A DNA stretch of 40,014 bases from CALMEH01 sp964548225 (GTDB taxonomy: Bacteria; Acidobacteriota; Blastocatellia; Pyrinomonadales; Pyrinomonadaceae): NCBI GenBank assembly GCA_964548225.1, contig CAZJQP010000043.1:1-40014 (forward strand), read 5' to 3'. The translations under genes and the position numbers were made by a program. This document shows positions 1 to 8,323 of the stretch, in pieces (the first letter of the stretch is position 1; each line of letters begins with the position of its first letter). The notes under the pieces are model-generated. The model was not told the origin of the DNA. It saw nothing but the letters and a program-made list of their open reading frames with translations, and ran no database searches.

Positions 1-39
1 TGACTTGCTTCGGCTGGCTACTTAACTGAGCTTTCTAAT

Positions 40-1134
40 TTGTTTTGGTATTATATTGTTCGCAGTAACGCTTGGGACAATCCTTCTCCGGCAGTTAGCA
101 ATGCGACTGCCTATATCTTCGGCAATGGCAACGGCGGCACGAACGGATTAGTCAGTTCGGCAAACAGCGTCGTCGGCATAGTTAATAACGGCACAAATGT
201 TGCCGCTTTTGATGCCACGCGCAACCGTCTGGTTGTTGGGCGTAGTGCAAGCAATATTGTCAGCATTCTGTTTTTTAATACGACTGCCGTTGCGGACGGC
301 GATATTAGCAATGCCGCCAACTGGTCGAGCGGTGCGCCTGACGGTTTGCTCACCGGAATTATCCCGACGGGCAGGACAATGAGCATCAGTTCCATTATGA
401 ATGCCGGATTGATTCAAGTTCAATGCGGCGGCAACCTCACGGGCGGCGGCGCGAGCGCGTATATTGTCGGCAGTGTCAGGCGTGATTACTGCGCCGCGAC
501 TAACGAGAGCTTTACCTATCCCATCGGCGACGCGAACAACTATTCGCCTCTGAATGTTACGAACACCAACGGCACGGGCGCACTGACGGCGGCGGTAACG
601 GACAATTATTTTACGGGGTTGGCGCAAACAAACTCAATCTCGCGGCTTTGGTCTCTGACGGGCGCGGGTATTACTACCGATTTGACCTTTAATTATGTCA
701 ACTCCGACGTGAACGGCACGGAAGCCGACTACCGTATTTTCAAACGCAATGCCAATAATAACGTAAATGTCCCGATTTCTCCCTCCGTGGTCAACACGGC
801 AGCAAATACTATCTCGACTATCAACGTCGCCAACTTCTCCGATTGGGGCGCGGGTAGAGATCCTGCTCCCGCGCTGGCGGCAGGTGTTACGGTTTCGGGC
901 AGAGTTATGACCAAGGACGGCAACGGCATCCGCAACGTCATCGTCAGTCTGACGGACGCAAATGGCATCACGCGCAGTGTGCGGACAAGTTCTTTCGGCT
1001 ACTATTCGTTTGATGAGGTCGAAGTCGGCGGAACTTACATCGTGGCAGTGCAGTCGAAACGCTTCCAGTTTGCGCCGCAAGTTGTCAGCGTTACAGAAAA
1101 TGTTGAGGATTTGAACTTTATAACCGCACCGTAA
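40..1134 (+). CDS. Secreted/surface beta-rich protein with C-terminal carboxypeptidase-regulatory-like domain (5' incomplete or broken)
   Basis: The frame is open from position 4 to the TAA at 1132-1134, but a TGA sits at 1-3 and no ATG occurs near the front; 40 is a TTG chosen only as the first possible initiator. No signal peptide is visible and the product begins in the middle of what looks like a beta-propeller or adhesin-type region (Gly/Asn/Thr-rich, residues 1-270). This suggests that the real start lies upstream in another frame, or that the gene is broken near base 1. The last 80 or so residues (from GVTVSGRVM) resemble a CarboxypepD_reg/SdrD-like beta-sandwich, with an 'SFGYYSFDEVEVGGTY' core that recurs in the next gene. 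A surface or extracellular role is inferred. The function is unknown. Confidence 0.6.
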   Translation: MFWYYIVRSNAWDNPSPAVSNATAYIFGNGNGGTNGLVSSANSVVGIVNNGTNVAAFDATRNRLVVGRSASNIVSILFFNTTAVADGDISNAANWSSGAPDGLLTGIIPTGRTMSISSIMNAGLIQVQCGGNLTGGGASAYIVGSVRRDYCAATNESFTYPIGDANNYSPLNVTNTNGTGALTAAVTDNYFTGLAQTNSISRLWSLTGAGITTDLTFNYVNSDVNGTEADYRIFKRNANNNVNVPISPSVVNTAANTISTINVANFSDWGAGRDPAPALAAGVTVSGRVMTKDGNGIRNVIVSLTDANGITRSVRTSSFGYYSFDEVEVGGTYIVAVQSKRFQFAPQVVSVTENVEDLNFITAP

Positions 1135-1149
1135 AGCGAATAAATAACT

Positions 1150-1189
1150 AAAAGTGAATAGTTAAGAAATTTCTTGGCTATTCACTTTT
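1150..1189 (+). terminator. Hairpin after the first gene, probable terminator
   Basis: Perfect 12-bp arms AAAAGTGAATAG (1150-1161) and CTATTCACTTTT (1178-1189) flank a 16-base loop that itself contains the palindrome AAGAAATTTCTT. It lies 15 bases after the stop codon and ends in a T-rich stretch. A similar GTGAATAG-based hairpin recurs at 13165-13225. The rest of the gap to 1417 holds only a short tandem of GCGGAAT (about 1338-1360). Confidence 0.55.
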
Positions 1190-1417
1190 CACTTTTCACT
1201 CTTTTGTGCGTTCTCGAACAGACAAACCAAAATAATAGTGTATGCTTGAAACACATTAAGCGTTTTTCAGATAAATCTTTTACGCTAGACAGCAAAACGT
1301 TCAAGATTCTCTCTGAACCCTTGGACGTTTTTTGTAATGCGGAATGCGGAATGCGGAATAATAAGAAAGATTCCTGACATTCAGCACGCATCATTTAAGA
1401 GAAGGAGATTTATTTGT

Positions 1418-2896
1418 ATGTTTCATATTACTTCGGCGCAAGTTGTGTCCGGCTTTGAGGCTGTGCGCGTTCGCGGTTTATTTATTGCGTTCGCGTTTTT
1501 TATTGCAATCGCATCGGCGCAAATCATCAGCGCGGCGACTTACACGGTTACGACCATCGGCGACAGCGGCGCGGGCAGTTTGCGCCAAGCCGTCTTGGAC
1601 GCGAACGGCACAGCCGACGACGATACGATTGTTTTTAACATTCCGGCGGGAAGCTGTTCGGCGGGCGTTTGCACGATTACTTTGACAACGACTGAAATCA
1701 CCGTTGATAACAACGGCAGTTTGACAATTCAGGGAACGGGCGCAAACGTGCTGACGATTGACGGCGGCGTGGGAACGAACCGCATCTTTTATTCAAACGC
1801 GGCGACTTTTACTTTGACGGGCGCGACTTTGACGGGCGGCAACGGCGCGGGCGCAAATAACGGCACGGGCGGCGCGATTTTCGCCAACGGCGGAACGCTC
1901 GTGCTGAACAGCGTGAATATTACCGGCAACACGGCAATCGGCGGCGGCGGCGTGCGTTACAGCGGCGGCACGAATCATCAGATTACGAATTCGACCTTTT
2001 CCAATAACAACGGAACTAATGGCGGTTGCGGCGGCTTTTACAACATCAATGGCACATTGACGGTAACGAACTCGACCTTCTCCGGCAACACGACATTGGG
2101 ATACGGCGGCGGCTTTTGCAACGCAGGGACAACAACCGTGCGAAACTCGACCGTCACGGGCAACACGGCTAGTATCAACGGCAGCGGTATTTGGAACGGC
2201 ATGGGGACGCTCAACATCGGCAATTCAATCGTCGCGGGCAACGGCGCACCAGCCGATATTAACTTTGAGAGCGGAACCGCGCCGACGACAGCAGGCTACA
2301 ATCTCATCGGTAACAATACGAACGTAACGACGCAGTTTCCCGCCGGAAATCCGAACGCGAATAACGATATTGTCGGCACCAGCGGCTTGCCGATTCTCGC
2401 CGAACTCGCGCCGCTCGGCAATTACGGCGGCACAACTCCGACGCGGGCGTTATGCACCGCTGCGGGCGTTCCCGATGCTTCCTGCGTGGGTGCGAGTCCC
2501 GCCCTTGACAAAGGCAGCTTCGTCGCCGGTGTTACCACCGACCAGCGCGGACTGACGCGCCCGATTGATAATCCGGCAATCCTGAACGCCGCGGGCGGCA
2601 ACGGCTCGGACATCGGTGCGGTTGAACATCAATTTCCGACCGCCGCAACCGTTTCAATTTCCGGCAGAATTGTGAACGCGCAAGGACGCGCGATTTCGCA
2701 GGCGCAAGTTTCTTTAACGGACATGAGCGGCAATACGCGCACGGCACGTTCATCTGCATTCGGCTATTACAGCTTTGAAGATGTCGAAGTCGGCGCAACT
2801 TACACCGTTGCGGTCAGTTCAAAACGCTTTACATTCACACCGCAAGTCGTCAGCGTCAACGACAACATCGCGGACTTAGACTTTACCGCTCAGTAA
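1418..2896 (+). CDS. Exported right-handed beta-helix protein (choice-of-anchor Q type) with C-terminal carboxypeptidase-regulatory-like domain
   Basis: The ATG at 1418 is chosen because GAAGGAG lies 11-17 bases upstream and the product then begins with a plausible export signal (hydrophobic core at residues 20-38). The mature part starts TYTVTTIGDSGAGSLRQA, typical of polymorphic outer-membrane-protein/parallel beta-helix proteins. It continues with Asn/Gly/Thr-rich coils such as 'TNSTFSNN' and 'TVTNSTFSGN', then the anchor-Q-like segment 'SPALDKGSF...TDQRGLTRP...DIGAVEH' near residues 365-410. The last 80 residues form a second copy of the beta-sandwich domain seen at the end of the preceding gene (SAFGYYSFEDVEVGATY). 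Total 492 aa. Surface exposure and adhesion or carbohydrate contact are inferred from the fold; no catalytic motif was seen. Confidence 0.8.
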   Translation: MFHITSAQVVSGFEAVRVRGLFIAFAFFIAIASAQIISAATYTVTTIGDSGAGSLRQAVLDANGTADDDTIVFNIPAGSCSAGVCTITLTTTEITVDNNGSLTIQGTGANVLTIDGGVGTNRIFYSNAATFTLTGATLTGGNGAGANNGTGGAIFANGGTLVLNSVNITGNTAIGGGGVRYSGGTNHQITNSTFSNNNGTNGGCGGFYNINGTLTVTNSTFSGNTTLGYGGGFCNAGTTTVRNSTVTGNTASINGSGIWNGMGTLNIGNSIVAGNGAPADINFESGTAPTTAGYNLIGNNTNVTTQFPAGNPNANNDIVGTSGLPILAELAPLGNYGGTTPTRALCTAAGVPDASCVGASPALDKGSFVAGVTTDQRGLTRPIDNPAILNAAGGNGSDIGAVEHQFPTAATVSISGRIVNAQGRAISQAQVSLTDMSGNTRTARSSAFGYYSFEDVEVGATYTVAVSSKRFTFTPQVVSVNDNIADLDFTAQ

Positions 2897-2913
2897 AGTA
2901 GAAACGGAGAAAG

Positions 2914-2969
2914 GGAGAAAGGGAGAAGAGGAGATTTTTTGAACATTATCTCCGCTTCTCCCTTTCTCC
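2914..2969. terminator. Bidirectional terminator between convergent genes
   Basis: Arms of 22 bp (2914-2935 and 2948-2969) pair with a single mismatch; the arms are purine/pyrimidine-biased (GGAGAAAGGGAGAAG). A TTTTTT run follows the left arm inside the loop. It sits 17 bases after the plus-strand stop codon and 12 bases after the minus-strand stop codon, so it can serve both converging transcripts. Confidence 0.7.
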
Positions 2970-2981
2970 TTGTCTCCTCTT

Positions 2982-4640
2982 CTATAAACAACTCCATTGA
3001 TTGCCGACGACCATTGCCGGTGCGCCGTTGCCTCCGGCTTGGCAGGGCGTTGTTGAGCGGCGGCAGTTTGAACAATAAACCATTGTGCCGTTTTGTTTGC
3101 CTGTGGGAAGTGCGTTTTGGAGGAACGAAGGAAGTTGGACGGGCGAATTGAATTGCACATCCGTTCCGAAAATGGTCGGCGTGTTCGGCGTTGAGCCGCG
3201 TTCCGTCAGTTGTCCGGTCATAAAGACGATGGTGGCGCGGTCAAAGTTTTTCTGCGTTGCTCCTTGGCATCCCAAAATGTAGCCGTCGTAGCAGAAACGG
3301 TCGCCGGTCGAATAGACACGAACGCGCTCATCAGCCGTAAAAGTGTTGGCGTTGTATAAACTTCCGCTCGAAACAAAGGTGCGTCGCGCTTTGAAGATTA
3401 TCGGGTCGCCGAAGATTGAATTATAGACGGCAATCGGATAAGAATAATCGCCGGCATTTGGATTTTCGGCTTGATTATAAACAAGAGAATTGGTCATTGC
3501 CTCGGTTTGCGAACCGACAATCGTCATATTTCCGCTGTCGAGAATGTTGATAAATGTTCCGCCCAGCGCATTGACGAAACCGCCGCCGAAAGTGTCGGCA
3601 ATCGTAACCATTCCGACACGCTCAAAATCCATCGAGTTGGCATTTTGCGTCGCCGTGCGTTTCGGATTGATGAACAATGAACCTTCGATTTTCCAATCGC
3701 TGTTCCGCAAATTCACATAAAGTCCGGCATCGGTGTTATAAACAAACCGCGAATTCGTAACTTTTACATAATCAAACTGCCATTGCAATTGCGTTTGCGG
3801 AAGTCCGTGAGCATAGATGCCGCGAAAAAATTTCTGAAACGTAACGCGCTCGAAGTGAAAACTTTGCGAGGAAATCCACGCGCCCACCGCTTCGATGCCG
3901 TAAGTGTTCTGCTGGCTCTCGGCGAAAAGTTCGATGTCCGAAATGGTAACTTTCTCGGTGCATTCGCCGATGCGGAAAAGTGCCTGATTCGCGCCTTTCA
4001 AAGTTATTCGACTATTGTTTTTGCGGATAATGTTGTTTGTCGTGGCTTCCGTATGAAGTCCGTTCACGCCGCGAATGACAATGCCCGACGGCAAAGTGAT
4101 CGGCGAAGATACGATATAATCGCCTTCAGGAAACGTAATCTGCCCGCCGTTGCGCGAAGCAACGTAGGCAAACGCGCTTTTTATCGCAATCGTGTCATCG
4201 GTGCGCCCGTCGCCAACTGCGCCGAAGTCTTTAATGTTATAAAATCCGAGCGTTTTTGCATCCGGCGTGGCAATCCAATTGTAAGTCATCGCGCCGCCTG
4301 AAAATTGGTCGCCGGCAAACGAAATGCGATACATTTTATCTTCGCCCTCGAAACACCATTTCAGATTTTGGGCGTTGGCTTTCATCGAAACCGCCGTGCC
4401 GGATTTGATTAAACTCGTGCCTGAACCGTCGCACGATTTAACATTCAAAGGCGTTGCCGAGTTCAAATCCGAAATCGTAATCGAATTCGTCGGCGGTGAA
4501 TAACGCAAAGCGCAAGTCGGCGCGGTATGATTCTCCGGCACACTCAAAACCACGTTGTAACCTTCAAATCTGTTTTGCGCGAAGGCGGATAAAACGGAGA
4601 GTAAGATAAAACAAGTCGAAATTAAAGTTTTCTTTAACAT
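2982..4640 (-). CDS. Exported pectate-lyase-superfamily beta-helix protein
   Basis: The ATG complementary to 4638-4640 gives 552 aa beginning MLKKTLISTCFILLSVLSAF|AQ, a clear Sec signal peptide. A longer upstream frame would run into the repeat at 4664-4817 and is rejected. Residues 135-150 (NIKDFGAVGDGRTDDT) are the hallmark N-terminal turn of the Pectate_lyase_3/GH28-like superfamily, followed by 'ITFPEGDYIVSSPITLPSGIVIRG', the first coils of a right-handed beta-helix. The region before it (30-130) is a separate domain of unknown type. The C-terminus carries a short Cys-containing module (YCSNC...C...WSCL). Polysaccharide binding or cleavage is plausible, but no catalytic triad was assigned. 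It is transcribed toward the preceding gene and shares its terminator. Confidence 0.8.
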   Translation of the reverse strand: MLKKTLISTCFILLSVLSAFAQNRFEGYNVVLSVPENHTAPTCALRYSPPTNSITISDLNSATPLNVKSCDGSGTSLIKSGTAVSMKANAQNLKWCFEGEDKMYRISFAGDQFSGGAMTYNWIATPDAKTLGFYNIKDFGAVGDGRTDDTIAIKSAFAYVASRNGGQITFPEGDYIVSSPITLPSGIVIRGVNGLHTEATTNNIIRKNNSRITLKGANQALFRIGECTEKVTISDIELFAESQQNTYGIEAVGAWISSQSFHFERVTFQKFFRGIYAHGLPQTQLQWQFDYVKVTNSRFVYNTDAGLYVNLRNSDWKIEGSLFINPKRTATQNANSMDFERVGMVTIADTFGGGFVNALGGTFINILDSGNMTIVGSQTEAMTNSLVYNQAENPNAGDYSYPIAVYNSIFGDPIIFKARRTFVSSGSLYNANTFTADERVRVYSTGDRFCYDGYILGCQGATQKNFDRATIVFMTGQLTERGSTPNTPTIFGTDVQFNSPVQLPSFLQNALPTGKQNGTMVYCSNCRRSTTPCQAGGNGAPAMVVGNQWSCL

Positions 4641-4663
4641 AATCAAAATATTATGTCTTAAAA

Positions 4664-4817
4664 GACTGGAGCGCAAGCGTCTCGCTTGCAAGCGCGTTCG
4701 AGGCTTTGCGAAAACAAAGCGCGAAAACGCCCGATTATCTTTAAACTTTTTAGGTAATCGGGCGTTTTCCGTTCTTGCTTCGCTCGAACGGGCAAGCGAG
4801 ACGCTTGCGCTCCAGTC
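4664..4817. repeat. REP-like inverted pair (family A, copy 1)
   Basis: Perfect 26-bp terminal inverted repeats (4664-4689 and 4792-4817; start GACTGGAGCGCAAGCG) enclose 102 bases. Each arm is itself a hairpin, GCAAGCG-TCT-CGCTTGC, preceded by a GGAG tag. Inside, a second inverted repeat of 15 bp (GAAAACGCCCGATTA at 4723-4737, and 4755-4769) and the pair CGTTCGAG/CTCGAACG give one long cruciform. It ends 3 bases from the ruvB stop codon. A second copy lies at 37158-37302. No coding capacity, so it is probably a non-autonomous element. Confidence 0.85.
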
Positions 4818-4820
4818 AAT

Positions 4821-5864
4821 CTAATCAAACAAACTCGGCGCGTTGCTTGTTTTGAGCAAAACTTCCAAACCGAAATGCTGATATGCCAGCCGCGTAACCA
4901 TTCGTCCGCGTGGTGTGCGGTTTAAGAATCCGATTTGGATTAGATACGGTTCGATGATTTCTTCAATCGAATCTTTTTCTTCGTGAATCGAAGCCGAAAT
5001 TGTTCCCAAACCGACAGGTCCGCCGTCGAATTTTTCGATGATTGTCAGAAGCAATTTTCTATCAATTTCGTCCAAACCGAAAGTATCAACTTCCATTCTG
5101 TTCAAAGCGTCTTGCGCCACGGCTTCGGTAATTCGTCCGTCGTAATCAACTTCGGCGTAATCGCGCACTCTTCTTAACAATCTATTGGCGATGCGCGGCG
5201 TTCCGCGTGAACGACGCGCGATTTCGGTTGCGCCCGCGTCTTCGATTTCGACGTTCAAAATCTCCGCCGAACGCGAAATAATCGTCGTCAAATCTTCCGT
5301 GTTGTAAAAATCCAGATGAAAAACAATCCCGAAACGCCCGCGCAAAGGTGCGGTTATAAGTCCCGGACGAGTCGTTGCTCCGACGAGCGTAAATTTCGGC
5401 AATTCCAACTTTATCGAACGCGCCGCCGTGCCTTGCCCAATCATCAAATCGAGATTGAAATCTTCCATCGCCGGATACAAAACTTCCTCAATCGCCGGAT
5501 TAAGCCGATGAATTTCATCAATAAAAAGCACATCGCCTTCCTGCAAATTCGTCAAAATCGCCGCCAAATCGCCCGCCTTTTCGATAATCGGTCCGGCGGT
5601 AGATTTCAGTTCCGCGCCCATTTCGTTAGCAATGATTTGTGACAGCGTAGTTTTGCCGACACCCGGCGGACCGAACAATAAAACGTGGTCTAACGCTTCA
5701 CGGCGCGAAAGCGCGGCTTTCATAAAAATCCGCAAATTATCCTTTGCCTTGCGCTGTCCGATGTATTCTTGCAGACGAGTTGGGCGCAAAGATAATTCAA
5801 ACTGCTTTTCTTCATCAAAAGCCGTTCCGGTGCGATTGTCGAAATTTTCTATGTTTTCAGTCAT
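4821..5864 (-). CDS. ruvB: Holliday junction branch migration ATPase RuvB
   Basis: 347 aa, normal length. RuvB forms hexameric rings that, with RuvA, drive branch migration of Holliday junctions in the cytoplasm. The N-terminal AAA+ core shows Walker A GPPGVGKTT (residues 65-73), Walker B/DEIH (116-119), sensor-type GATTRPGLI, and the conserved LRPTRLQEYIGQ start. The C-terminal winged helix ends with PYLIQIGFLNRTPRGR. The start codon complementary to 5862-5864 follows the DUF7660 stop codon by 19 bases, so it is likely co-transcribed with the genes upstream. Odd point: ruvA is at 7705-8319, separated from ruvB by four genes. Confidence 0.98.
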   Translation of the reverse strand: MTENIENFDNRTGTAFDEEKQFELSLRPTRLQEYIGQRKAKDNLRIFMKAALSRREALDHVLLFGPPGVGKTTLSQIIANEMGAELKSTAGPIIEKAGDLAAILTNLQEGDVLFIDEIHRLNPAIEEVLYPAMEDFNLDLMIGQGTAARSIKLELPKFTLVGATTRPGLITAPLRGRFGIVFHLDFYNTEDLTTIISRSAEILNVEIEDAGATEIARRSRGTPRIANRLLRRVRDYAEVDYDGRITEAVAQDALNRMEVDTFGLDEIDRKLLLTIIEKFDGGPVGLGTISASIHEEKDSIEEIIEPYLIQIGFLNRTPRGRMVTRLAYQHFGLEVLLKTSNAPSLFD

Positions 5865-5883
5865 TTTTGATTTGCGTAATTAA

Positions 5884-6141
5884 TTATTCATACGACATCG
5901 AACCCTTAAAAATATCAGCGAAAGTTTGCCAACTCGGTTCGTCTGCATTTACGTTTTGATTTGTATTGTCGTAGTAACCTTGAATGTCGTCGGCATATCT
6001 TTCCATTGCTTCTAAGAAATTTTCAAGATTATTATTTTCCCAACTTTCTGAGTTAAGGCGAAAATCTTGATGAAGCAAGCCGATGAATTCAATAAATGAT
6101 TTTCTGTCGGTTACTTTAAAATTTAGCAGTTGTTCTCTCAT
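5884..6141 (-). CDS. DUF7660-like small protein
   Basis: 85 aa from the ATG complementary to 6139-6141, two bases after the xisI stop codon; an upstream extension in this frame would overlap xisI and is not credible. The pattern FIEFIGLLHQDF...SWENNNLENFLEAMERYADDIQGYY...SWQTFADIF matches what I recall of the DUF7660 family (acidic, helical, about 80 aa, no known activity). It has no signal peptide or membrane segment. The tight spacing with xisI suggests one transcript. Family assignment is from memory of the pattern. Confidence 0.75.
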   Translation of the reverse strand: MREQLLNFKVTDRKSFIEFIGLLHQDFRLNSESWENNNLENFLEAMERYADDIQGYYDNTNQNVNADEPSWQTFADIFKGSMSYE

Positions 6142-6143
6142 CT

Positions 6144-6485
6144 TTACGCGATTGCAAATTCGGTATATTTTCTGACTGAAGGTTCGTGAAACGCCAGCAC
6201 GATGTCTTCTTTCGGCACACCTTCGCGCAATAAATCGGTGGCAATTCCTTCTTCCGTCCAATCTTCCTCGATGTAGATTTTGTTGTTTTTCAGCCGAACG
6301 TAAGCCGTTGTTAAATCAATATGTTTGTCGTTTTCCCAACCGACTGTTTTCCACAAATATTGACCGTTCACGTCGTCGGCAACCAAAAAATATTCCATAT
6401 TTGGTTCCGGCGTTTTGCGGTCTAAGCTAACATAATAATTCAGAACTTTTTTGATAATTTCTTTGTATTTTTCTAATTTTTCCAT
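6144..6485 (-). CDS. XisI-like protein (fdxN element excision controlling factor family)
   Basis: 113 aa, the family's usual size. It begins MEKLEKYKEIIKKVLNYY and contains DDVNGQYLWKTVGWEND and the 'IYIEEDWTEEGIATDLLREGVPKEDIVLAFHEPSVRKYTEFAIA' tail typical of XisI. In cyanobacteria, XisI and XisH are known as factors needed for excision of the fdxN element; in other bacteria the pair occurs without that element and its role is not settled. Its start codon overlaps the 3' end of xisH by 13 bases, the usual arrangement. Because xisH is interrupted here, this gene may be a relic partner. Confidence 0.9.
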   Translation of the reverse strand: MEKLEKYKEIIKKVLNYYVSLDRKTPEPNMEYFLVADDVNGQYLWKTVGWENDKHIDLTTAYVRLKNNKIYIEEDWTEEGIATDLLREGVPKEDIVLAFHEPSVRKYTEFAIA

Positions 6486-6886
6486 TGTGTAATTACCTCG
6501 CTGTTTAAATCTACGACAAAAAATTTAAGTTGACGTTTTTCAATAAGAAATTGAACGCCTTCACCGACAAAAAACTTATTATAAGCCGTTTCGGAAATTG
6601 CCAAAAAGACTTTTATTTCGGGTTTCAATTCAGACAAAATATCTTGATAAATATAAAATTGTCCGAGTGCTTTCTCAAATTCGCTGATGAGCGAAACACC
6701 AATAAAACTTTTGACCTCGACAAGAATTTTCTCCGTTCCTTTGATGGCAAAAATCTTTTCGGCTTCGATGTCGCCGTAAAATTTCAATTCTTTAAAGCGT
6801 ATCTGAAAGTTTTCATTCGTAATTTTTCAACCGTCTTTTATCAGAGCATTTTTTACTGCATCGTGAATTTTGTCGAGTTGCGCCAT
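6473..6886 (-). pseudogene. XisH-like gene interrupted by an in-frame TGA
   Basis: Reading from the ATG complementary to 6884-6886 gives MAQLDKIHDAVKNALIKDG, then TGA (complement of 6827-6829), then in the same frame KITNENFQIRFKELKFYGDIEAEKIF and the rest of a XisH protein (VEVKSFIGVSLISEFEKALGQF, ...ITQWKN). In XisH proteins as I recall them, the position after IKDG is Trp, so a single TGG-to-TGA change explains the break. The full length would be 137 aa, the family's size. The downstream part retains the E...VEVKSF nuclease-like (PD-(D/E)xK) pattern. A TTG at 6785-6787 could restart translation of 104 aa, but that would lose the N-terminal helix. TGA recoding is unlikely because neighbouring genes use TGG for Trp. 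Confidence 0.8.
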
Positions 6887-6931
6887 AAATTTTTTAGAAT
6901 CGGTAACTACCGATTAATAATCTTTGTCAAT

Positions 6932-7672
6932 TCACTTGTGCGGTCTTTCTTCATCGTTTTCAAAAATGCTTGTCCGCGAGCCGTAGAAGATTTCTTTTTG
7001 TTTATCATAGCGGATTTCGTATTTTTCCAACGCTCCGGCGCGTCCGCGATAGTCAATTTCGTATTTCCAAACGCCTTGTTTGTCGGGCGTGTGTCCGAAA
7101 AGATAATCAATCCAAAATTGTTTCGATGTTCCTTCGGCGGTTTTTAGTTCGATTTCGTATTGAATTACCTTGTCTTGTTTCGCGCTGTAACCAATCAAAG
7201 TCGTTTCCAAGCCCATACAGGCAACCGCGTCAAACAACGCAAACTCGTGCGGTTTGCCGTCGGCGTTGTAATCTTTCAAATTCATCAAAATTGGCTTGCC
7301 TTCTTTGTTCGCGTCAATTCGCGGAACGTCATAAAAGCCTGTTCTTTGAATGAGATACGGCAAATCCAAAGCGTTATCGCTTTCACTACCGATAATTTCG
7401 AGCGTGTTCAAAATCTTCCGCGTTTTTGTGTCAATCAGCGAAACTTTTGCAACGCCCGAATAGAAATGTCCACGAGTTTTGTCGGGACAAGTATAAATGT
7501 CGTCGTCCGCACTTCGCGGATTTTTTTGTGGATTTTCCATCCATAAAATCATCTCACGATTCGCCGTAACTTTTGCGTTTTCAAGAATAACCGCCGATGC
7601 CGGAAACTTTTGAGCAAATAAATTACTCGCTAAAATCAAAAACAGAACTGCCGATAAAATAAGATTTTTCAT
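6932..7672 (-). CDS. Exported hypothetical protein
   Basis: 246 aa. It begins MKNLILSAVLFLILASNLFA|Q, a good Sec signal peptide, so it is periplasmic or secreted. The mature part has no motif that I recognise. It includes a Cys-containing segment (DDIYTCPDKTRGHFYSG), 'DYNADGKPHEFALFDAVACMG', which resembles a calcium-loop-like Asp-rich stretch, and 'FWIDYLFGHTPDKQGVWKYEIDYRG'. It lies 32 bases downstream of ruvA and 45 bases upstream of the xisH start codon in the same direction, so it may share the ruvA transcript. Function unknown. Confidence 0.75.
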   Translation of the reverse strand: MKNLILSAVLFLILASNLFAQKFPASAVILENAKVTANREMILWMENPQKNPRSADDDIYTCPDKTRGHFYSGVAKVSLIDTKTRKILNTLEIIGSESDNALDLPYLIQRTGFYDVPRIDANKEGKPILMNLKDYNADGKPHEFALFDAVACMGLETTLIGYSAKQDKVIQYEIELKTAEGTSKQFWIDYLFGHTPDKQGVWKYEIDYRGRAGALEKYEIRYDKQKEIFYGSRTSIFENDEERPHK

Positions 7673-7704
7673 AAAATTGCTTCTCAGAAAAATCCGCAGT
7701 TCGA

Positions 7705-8319
7705 TTAACCTTTCGCAAGAAGTTGCAAACTGCGTCTGAGCAATTTCTGAACGCTCATTTCCGTTCCTTCTTGCATCGCTTGTTTCAAGGCTTTCTCGGC
7801 GGAAGCGCGTTGATAACCCAAGTTTGTCAACGCCGAAATCGCATCGTCAAAAACTTCATCGCCCGAAGAAATCGGAATGCCTTCGGATTTCATTTCTTCC
7901 GAAGCGAGTCCGGCGAGTTTGGCGATTTTATCGCGCAATTCGATAACCAATCTTTCGGCGGTTTTCTTGCCAACGCCCGGAATCGAATTCAAACGCGCCA
8001 GATTATTTGAACGAATCGCCGAAATTATTTCGTCCGCCGACATTCCCGAAAGTGCCGTAATTGCAGACTTTGGACCAATTCCCGAAACCGAAATCAGATG
8101 CAAAAACAATTCTTTTTCACGCGCCGTTTTAAATCCGAAAAGCGCAAACGCATCTTCGCGGACAACCGTATGTATGCGGAGTTGAACGTCTGCGCCGAGT
8201 TCGCCGAGTTCGTAAAAAGTCGAAAGCGGAATGGTTACTTCATAGCCAACGCCCTGAACATCAATAATCAACAGATTCGTGTCTTTTTCTAGAATTTTTC
8301 CTGATAAATATGCAATCAT
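7705..8319 (-). CDS. ruvA: Holliday junction DNA helicase subunit RuvA
   Basis: 204 aa, the normal length. RuvA binds the four-way junction as a tetramer and loads RuvB. The N-terminal OB-fold starts MIAYLSGKILEKD; two helix-hairpin-helix motifs follow, VSGIGPKSA (residues 78-86) and IPGVGKKTAERL (about 113-124). The flexible linker and the C-terminal RuvB-binding domain ('DDAISALTNLGYQRASAEKAL') are intact. The start lies 4 bases after the stop codon of the oxygenase gene upstream, suggesting co-transcription. ruvB lies 1.8 kb further along on the same strand. Confidence 0.97.
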   Translation of the reverse strand: MIAYLSGKILEKDTNLLIIDVQGVGYEVTIPLSTFYELGELGADVQLRIHTVVREDAFALFGFKTAREKELFLHLISVSGIGPKSAITALSGMSADEIISAIRSNNLARLNSIPGVGKKTAERLVIELRDKIAKLAGLASEEMKSEGIPISSGDEVFDDAISALTNLGYQRASAEKALKQAMQEGTEMSVQKLLRRSLQLLAKG

Positions 8320-8323
8320 TTTT

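Noticed and set aside
148..627. Long open frame on the minus strand opposite the first gene
   Set aside because: Arg/Ala-rich shadow of a Gly/Asn-rich coding strand; no start context or family similarity. Many similar antisense frames (for example opposite ftsI, the CHAT gene and the VCBS genes) were left out for the same reason.
4664..4817. Family A element as a complete insertion sequence
   Set aside because: Only 154 bases long, with no transposase and no clear target-site duplication; better seen as a non-autonomous REP-like pair.
6827..6829. TGA in xisH as selenocysteine or recoded Trp
   Set aside because: TGG is used for Trp in all neighbours, TGA ends other genes here, and no SECIS-like hairpin was evident; a plain nonsense change is simpler.
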